From UBA2357 sp041916775 (GTDB lineage: Bacteria; Pseudomonadota; Gammaproteobacteria; Burkholderiales; Rhodocyclaceae): 64,000 nucleotides of DNA. The position numbers were made by a program, and so were the translations under genes. The notes under the pieces were generated by a model that saw only the letters and a program-made list of their open reading frames with translations, was not told the origin of the DNA and did not search any database. Of the stretch, positions 59,551 through 64,000 are shown one piece after another (positions within the stretch are counted from its first letter, which is position 1; the number at the start of each line of letters is the position of its first letter). Location of the stretch: positions 62,001 to 126,000 of the forward strand of contig JAYRYZ010000012.1 of the NCBI GenBank assembly GCA_041916775.1, written 5' to 3'.

Positions 59551-59581
59551 TTGACTCTATAGTAGCTTCAGGGTGTGGAAT
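59551..59581 (+). promoter_or_regulatory. MerR-type cadA promoter and CadR operator
   Basis: TTGACT (59551-59556) and TGGAAT (59576-59581) are separated by 19 nt, the long spacer that needs a MerR-type activator. The spacer holds an imperfect dyad (CTCTATAGTAGCTTCAGGG) much like known CadR/MerR operators. The cadA start at 59618 is about 30 nt beyond. Confidence 0.75.
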
Positions 59582-59617
59582 GGTTCCCGTGTTCCTCATC
59601 TGCCGGAGTCCAGCCCC

Positions 59618-61942
59618 ATGCGTACCGTGAGGCCCATCCAGGGGCCGATCAGCTATCGCCCCGTCGCCCGTGGCTTGGCAGCCTCGACTGATCCGTCCGG
59701 CTGCGGTGAGCGTGAGGCCTGCTGCTGTGGCGAGCGGCACGAACGACAACGGCCGGACAGCGCTGTGATGACCGACTTGCCGCGCGCACCCGGCGAAGTC
59801 CAGACGCGCATCCGCATCATGCAGATGGATTGTCCCACCGAAGAAGGCTTGCTCCGCACCCGGCTTGGCGCAATGGCGGGGGTGGGGCACCTCGGCTTCA
59901 ACCTGATGCAGCGCGTGCTGACCGTCAATCACGCCCCGGCGCGGCTGGAAGCGGTGCTGGAAGCGATCCGTGCGCTCGGGTTCTCGCCTGAGCCCTTGCG
60001 GGATGACGTCGCGCCCGAGCCCGAGCGGATGCCGGCGCACAAGCCATGGTGGCCACTGGCGCTTGCCGCTGTGCTTGCGCTGGGTGCCGAGGCGGTGCAC
60101 TGGTGGCACTTGCCGGATTGGGTCGCGGCGGCGTTCGCCGTCATCGCGGTGCTCATGTGCGGTCTCTCCACCTTTCGCAAGGGGTGGATTGCGGTGCGTA
60201 ATCGCAACTTCAACATCAACGCGCTGATGAGCATCGCCGTTACCGGTGCATTGCTGATCGGACAATGGCCCGAGGCTGCGATGGTGATGGTGTTGTTCAC
60301 GCTCGCTGAACTGATCGAGGCGCGCTCACTGGAGCGTGCGCGCAACGCGATCCGCGGCTTGACGGCGCTGGTACCGGAAGAGGCCTCCGTCTTGCAGGCC
60401 GACGGGCGCTGGTGCCGGGTGCCTGCCCGTGACGTGAAGATCGGTGCGCGTGTACGGATCCAGCCGGGGGAGCGGATCGCGCTCGACGGAACCGTGCTGA
60501 GTGGCCGCTCGACGGTCAACCAGGCGCCGATCACCGGTGAGAGCCTGCCGGTGGACAAGGTCGAGGGCGATGCGGTGTTCGCCGGCACCATCAACGAAAC
60601 CGGGTCGTTCGAGTACGCCGTCACCGCGCGCGCCGATGACAGCACGCTGGCGCGCATCATCCATGCGATCGAGGCGGCCCAGGGGGCACGTGCGCCTACC
60701 CAGCGCTTCGTCGACGCCTTCGCCCGCGTCTATACCCCAGCGGTGCTGGGCGTCGCGCTCGTGGTGGCGGTGCTGCCACCATTGATGCTCGACGGGGCGT
60801 GGCTCGCGTGGATCTACAAGGCGCTGGTGCTGCTGGTGATCGCCTGCCCGTGCGCGTTGGTGATCTCCACGCCGGTCACCATCGTCAGCGGGCTCGCCGC
60901 TGCCGCGCGCCGCGGCATTCTCGTGAAGGGGGGCGGCTATCTGGAGCGCGGGCGCACGCTCACCTGGATCGCGCTCGACAAGACCGGCACGCTGACCCAC
61001 GGCAAGCCGGTGCAGACCGACTTCGCGATGCTGTCCGGGCTGGACGCGGATACCGCGCGGCGACTGGCGGCGAGCCTGGCGGAGCACTCCGGTCATCCGG
61101 TTGCACGTGCTGTCGCCCGTGCCGCGCACGCCGATGGGGTGGCGCCAGCGGCCATCGCCACCGTCTCCGATTTCGAGGCCATTCCCGGGCGGGGCGTGCA
61201 GGGCACGATCGACGGCCAGGCCTGGCTGCTCGGCAACCACCGCCTCATCCACGAGCGAGGCCTGTGCAGCGAGGCGCTGGAAGTGCGCCTTGCCGCCCTC
61301 GAGGCCGAGGGCAGGAGCGTGGTGGTGCTGGCGAACGACGTTGGCGCGCACGCGCTGTTCGCAGTCGCCGACACGGTCAGGGCGCACAGCCGCGCGGCGA
61401 TCGCCGAGTTGCATGCGCTCGGCATCCGCACCCTGATGCTGAGCGGCGATAACAGCCAGACGGTGCGCGCGATCGCAGAGCAGGTCGGCATCGACGAGGC
61501 TCACGGCGACCTCCTGCCGGAAGACAAGCTCGCTCATATCGCCGTGCGTGGGGCCGAGGGCGCCGTGATCGGCATGGTCGGCGATGGCATCAACGACGCA
61601 CCTGCGCTCGCACGTGCCGACATCGGTTTCGCGATGGGCGCGGCGGGCACCGGTACCGCGATCGAGACCGCCGACGTCGCGCTGATGGACGACGACTTGC
61701 GCAAGTTGCCGCAGTTCGTGCGGCTGTCACGCCACACCCACCGCCTGCTGGTGCAGAACATAGTGATCGCGCTCGGCATCAAGGCAGCGTTTCTGGTGCT
61801 CACGCTGCTTGGGTTTGGGACGATGTGGATGGCGGTGTTCGCCGATGTTGGTGCAAGCCTGATCGTGGTCGCCAACGGCTTGCGCCTGCTACAGGACGGG
61901 ATCAGCCCGCGTCAGCCGACCATGACGGCGGTGGGTGGGTGA
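59618..61942 (+). CDS. cadA: Cadmium/lead/zinc-exporting P-type ATPase
   Basis: The protein has 774 residues from ATG 59618. The N-terminus has a Cys cluster (C29, C35-C37) and a divergent metal-binding domain with MDCPTEE at 70-76. Membrane helices, the phosphatase loop (APITGESLP), the CPC transport motif (IACPCALVIS), DKTGTLTHG and GDGINDAPALARAD are all present, so it is a complete P1B-2 type pump. It exports Cd, Pb and Zn from the cytoplasm. The 3' end overlaps the convergent hypothetical gene by 41 nt. Confidence 0.94.
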   Translation: MRTVRPIQGPISYRPVARGLAASTDPSGCGEREACCCGERHERQRPDSAVMTDLPRAPGEVQTRIRIMQMDCPTEEGLLRTRLGAMAGVGHLGFNLMQRVLTVNHAPARLEAVLEAIRALGFSPEPLRDDVAPEPERMPAHKPWWPLALAAVLALGAEAVHWWHLPDWVAAAFAVIAVLMCGLSTFRKGWIAVRNRNFNINALMSIAVTGALLIGQWPEAAMVMVLFTLAELIEARSLERARNAIRGLTALVPEEASVLQADGRWCRVPARDVKIGARVRIQPGERIALDGTVLSGRSTVNQAPITGESLPVDKVEGDAVFAGTINETGSFEYAVTARADDSTLARIIHAIEAAQGARAPTQRFVDAFARVYTPAVLGVALVVAVLPPLMLDGAWLAWIYKALVLLVIACPCALVISTPVTIVSGLAAAARRGILVKGGGYLERGRTLTWIALDKTGTLTHGKPVQTDFAMLSGLDADTARRLAASLAEHSGHPVARAVARAAHADGVAPAAIATVSDFEAIPGRGVQGTIDGQAWLLGNHRLIHERGLCSEALEVRLAALEAEGRSVVVLANDVGAHALFAVADTVRAHSRAAIAELHALGIRTLMLSGDNSQTVRAIAEQVGIDEAHGDLLPEDKLAHIAVRGAEGAVIGMVGDGINDAPALARADIGFAMGAAGTGTAIETADVALMDDDLRKLPQFVRLSRHTHRLLVQNIVIALGIKAAFLVLTLLGFGTMWMAVFADVGASLIVVANGLRLLQDGISPRQPTMTAVGG

Positions 61943-62408
61943 TTGCGCCCGCGGTCTGGCTGGCGAGCGCGGTCTTCAATGCGGCAGCGGTGGATTCCGC
62001 GGCCTCTTCGGCCTGCAGCAACATCCGTGCGCGGATGCGCTCGGCAATCTCGGCTTCGACCTTCTCCCGCTCCTCGGGGGGGAGAGATGCGAGCGCTTCC
62101 TCGGAGAGCCCCATTTCACGCAGGATGGCTTCGCGCATGCGTTGTGCCGGCGTCATGCGCATGTATTCGAAGAATTCTTCACGCGCCGCGTCGTTGGCCG
62201 CCTTGATCCGTGCCGCGTGGCTCATCTTCGGTTCGGTGGTTTCGGCGAGCGTGGTTTTGCCCACTTCGCCAGCGCCGTCCCGCGTGCGCGCCTGGTCGAG
62301 GAGCGTCTGGAAGTCGCTGGTGGAGCCCTCGGCACCATGCGAGGCTGAGGAGGAGCCCTTGCCGCTGGCGACACTCGAGGTTGCGGTGATGGGCGGTGAG
62401 AAGTTCAC
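61902..62408 (-). CDS. Hypothetical 168-residue protein
   Basis: The start is a GTG at 62408 with a strong AAGGAG 6 nt before it. The first 60 residues are Ser- and Thr-rich and likely disordered. The rest is helical and acidic/basic (TPAQRMREAILREMGLSEEA, then LPPEEREKVEAEIAERIRAR). There are no membrane segments or known catalytic motifs. I recognise no family. The overlap of its stop with the 3' end of cadA and the strong ribosome-binding site suggest a real gene. Its position beside a metal pump may be coincidence. Confidence 0.7.
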   Translation of the reverse strand: MNFSPPITATSSVASGKGSSSASHGAEGSTSDFQTLLDQARTRDGAGEVGKTTLAETTEPKMSHAARIKAANDAAREEFFEYMRMTPAQRMREAILREMGLSEEALASLPPEEREKVEAEIAERIRARMLLQAEEAAESTAAALKTALASQTAGAITHPPPSWSADAG

Positions 62409-62596
62409 GACGCGCTCCTTGGACGGATTCACCGCATGCAGTTGCAAACGGCATGCCAAGGCGCCGGTATGCCGTGCATGCGCGGCGCGGGTGGGTCTGG
62501 CGGCAGTGCGTGTATCGGGGCGGCTATTTCTGCCGATCGGGTGAAACTGGTGGCGGATTCCTGCCGGTCGGTCCGGCAAGGTGCATGTGCCCGGGG

Positions 62597-63655
62597 TCAG
62601 CGTGTCGTCGGACGCACGTCGGTCACGATCAGCGGCAGATCCCAGGCCCCGCCGGGGGCGACCAGCCGGCACATGCCGGTCAGCGAAGACCCGGTGTGCG
62701 CGAAGCGGCTGCCATTCCAGGTCCATACGTTGGATGACCAGCAGTCGCCCAATCCGCGCCCCTTGTGCGCTGCGGTGATGCTGCCGTGTGCGTAGTCCGA
62801 GCCGGAGGTCGTGACCAGCAGCGGGGCGGACGGTTCGACGACATTGACCACCCAGTAACCATAGCCCTCGTTGTACGCGGCACTCCAGCAGCGCGTGGAG
62901 GCGAGCAAGGTGTCCTTGCCGAGCGCATTGAAGGTCAGCGCCACCGGTTCCGCATCCGGGGCGGTGAGCAAGGGACAGGCATCGTCTTGTGCCATGCTGT
63001 GTCGAAGTCGCTCACGCAATGCCGCAACCTGACCGGCGTCCACTACGACCGGCGAGTCCTCGGGCACGACGGCATTCACGACCGGCAACGGCAGTGGCGG
63101 CGGCACCTGCGCTTCGTCCCTGTCGCCCCTCCTCACCAGGGCGCCTGGCGTGCCGAGCCGCCCTTGTACCTCGTCCAGCTTGAGCAGCACGGCAGCCGCA
63201 CCCTGATCGGACAGTCGCCATGTGCTTCCGCCATGTTGCCAGGCGATGTCTGCCTTGCGCGGCAAGACCTCGAGCAAGATCTGCAGCTGTTTCCCGGAGA
63301 GCGTGCCGACCAGTGTCGTGCGGTCGAACACCACTGGCCCGATGTCGCGCCCGTTGACGCGCATCATCAAGCCGCCATCCTGGGGGAGCGCGCTTGTCGG
63401 CTCATCGTCGTAGGTGCCCAGCATCACCTCCGCGGTGACCGGGGTTCCAGGCCCCGCCTTGCGTGTCAGCAATGCCGACACGACGTGCCCGGCGCCCTCC
63501 GTGCTGTATCCCGCCGCACGGCAGGTGCGCGTGTTGTCGCACACCAGCTCCCAGTCCTTGTGGGTGTAGTGCAAGCCGGCCTCCTGCGCGGGCGCGGATA
63601 TCGGCGCCACCAGCACGGGCAGTGCGAGTAGTGGCAGGAAGCGGGCTGGGTTCAT
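62597..63655 (-). CDS. DUF1176 exported protein
   Basis: The protein has 352 residues from the ATG at 63655. A signal peptide ends near APAQEAG, so it is periplasmic. The mature part matches DUF1176: KDWELVCDNTRTCRAAGY near the start, a central domain, and GDCWSSNVWTWNGSRFAHT near the end, with paired Cys residues that may form disulfides. The function is unknown. It lies 47 nt downstream of the glycogen phosphorylase gene on the same strand. A longer upstream frame is not supported. Confidence 0.83.
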   Translation of the reverse strand: MNPARFLPLLALPVLVAPISAPAQEAGLHYTHKDWELVCDNTRTCRAAGYSTEGAGHVVSALLTRKAGPGTPVTAEVMLGTYDDEPTSALPQDGGLMMRVNGRDIGPVVFDRTTLVGTLSGKQLQILLEVLPRKADIAWQHGGSTWRLSDQGAAAVLLKLDEVQGRLGTPGALVRRGDRDEAQVPPPLPLPVVNAVVPEDSPVVVDAGQVAALRERLRHSMAQDDACPLLTAPDAEPVALTFNALGKDTLLASTRCWSAAYNEGYGYWVVNVVEPSAPLLVTTSGSDYAHGSITAAHKGRGLGDCWSSNVWTWNGSRFAHTGSSLTGMCRLVAPGGAWDLPLIVTDVRPTTR

Positions 63656-63702
63656 GCGCTCGGCGCGTCGCTGTGAAGTGGAGTCGCTGTCGGTTTGTCG
63701 GT

Positions 63703-64000
63703 TCAGGTCGGTTTGCACTCGCCCAGATTGACCTGCGTCGTCCTCCAGATCGTCTTCGCGTACTCCGCGATCGTGCGGTCGGAGGAAAACACGCCCATGC
63801 CTGCGACGTTGGTGATGGCGCGGCGCGCCCATTCATCGGGGCGGCGGTAGAGGTCGTCGACCCGCGCCTGGGTGCCGACGTAGCTCGCGTAGTCGGCGAG
63901 CAGCAGGTAGTGGTCGCCCCAGTTCACCAGCGCATCGAAGATCTGGTGGTAGCGGCCGGGCTCGGCGGGACTGAAGGCGCCGTTGCGGATCGCGTCGAGT
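63703..64000 (-). CDS. glgP: Glycogen/starch phosphorylase, C-terminal fragment
   Basis: Only the last 98 or so residues are inside the window; the gene runs off the edge. The visible part reads through YHQIFDALVN, GDHYLLLADYASYV and VAGMGVFSSDRTIAEYAKTIW, the conserved C-terminal end of glycogen/maltodextrin phosphorylases. The enzyme releases glucose 1-phosphate from alpha-glucans with a pyridoxal phosphate cofactor. The PLP lysine and catalytic core lie outside. GlgP or MalP cannot be distinguished from this part. Confidence 0.88.
   Translation of the reverse strand, partial: LDAIRNGAFSPAEPGRYHQIFDALVNWGDHYLLLADYASYVGTQARVDDLYRRPDEWARRAITNVAGMGVFSSDRTIAEYAKTIWRTTQVNLGECKPT

Noticed and set aside
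1..64000. CRISPR arrays, insertion sequences, prophage genes, tRNA or rRNA genes
   Set aside because: None was seen by eye: no regularly spaced repeats, no transposase or integrase motifs, and no tRNA-like cloverleaf noticed in the gaps. A covariance-model scan would be decisive for RNA genes.

Overview
The window is GC-rich, tightly packed bacterial chromosome. Gene content and order point to a betaproteobacterium of the Rhodocyclales (Thauera/Azoarcus type): the run mltG-tmk-holB-pilZ-tatD, ygfZ next to a DUF4936 gene, an H-NS protein with the short C-terminal core, and a very large set of PAS, GGDEF and EAL proteins. The taxonomic call is an inference from protein style. No mobile element, CRISPR array, rRNA or tRNA gene was recognised.

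Layout. 1-11.4 kb is mostly housekeeping: the 3' end of a 3'-5' exonuclease, a degenerate GGDEF membrane protein, a CBS/DUF294 nucleotidyltransferase, tadA, an L,D-transpeptidase, an NRDE protein, DUF4936, ygfZ, then mltG-tmk-holB-pilZ-tatD and an ankyrin protein. gdhA follows at 11.6-13.0 kb. A minus-strand operon at 13.0-21.8 kb holds two transglutaminase-fold proteins, a fused ATP-grasp/alpha-E protein, a histone-deacetylase-family hydrolase and a DUF429 protein, which fits a peptide or amide synthesis and processing pathway. At 22-26.6 kb are an M20 amidohydrolase, a large FtsX-type permease and a ProC-like protein.

From 26.7 kb the window becomes strongly sensory. A soluble PAS/MCP-tip protein diverges from a 1133-residue ammonium transporter fused to PAS-PAS-GGDEF-EAL. 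Then come rmuC, moaA, a Lon-like protease, a PAS hybrid kinase, an operon of HTH-receiver, receiver, periplasmic binding protein and PAS kinase, an operon of HD-GYP regulator and two hybrid kinases, a membrane hemerythrin, a FapA-type protein, H-NS, BLUF, a PAS-GAF-GGDEF-EAL protein, a Crp/Fnr regulator and an MCP-CZB protein. The window ends with cadR/cadA, an unknown protein, a DUF1176 protein and the 3' end of glycogen phosphorylase.

Most striking: the ammonium transporter/c-di-GMP fusion is preceded by a near-consensus sigma-54 promoter and an NtrC-like palindrome. Matching palindromes occur twice upstream of gdhA and once upstream of the M20 gene. This suggests that nitrogen status controls a protein that itself could turn ammonium into a c-di-GMP signal. 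A 30-nt perfect palindrome with an exact FNR/DNR box at its centre lies upstream of the BLUF gene. Coding starts were chosen from ribosome-binding sites and domain boundaries where several were possible.
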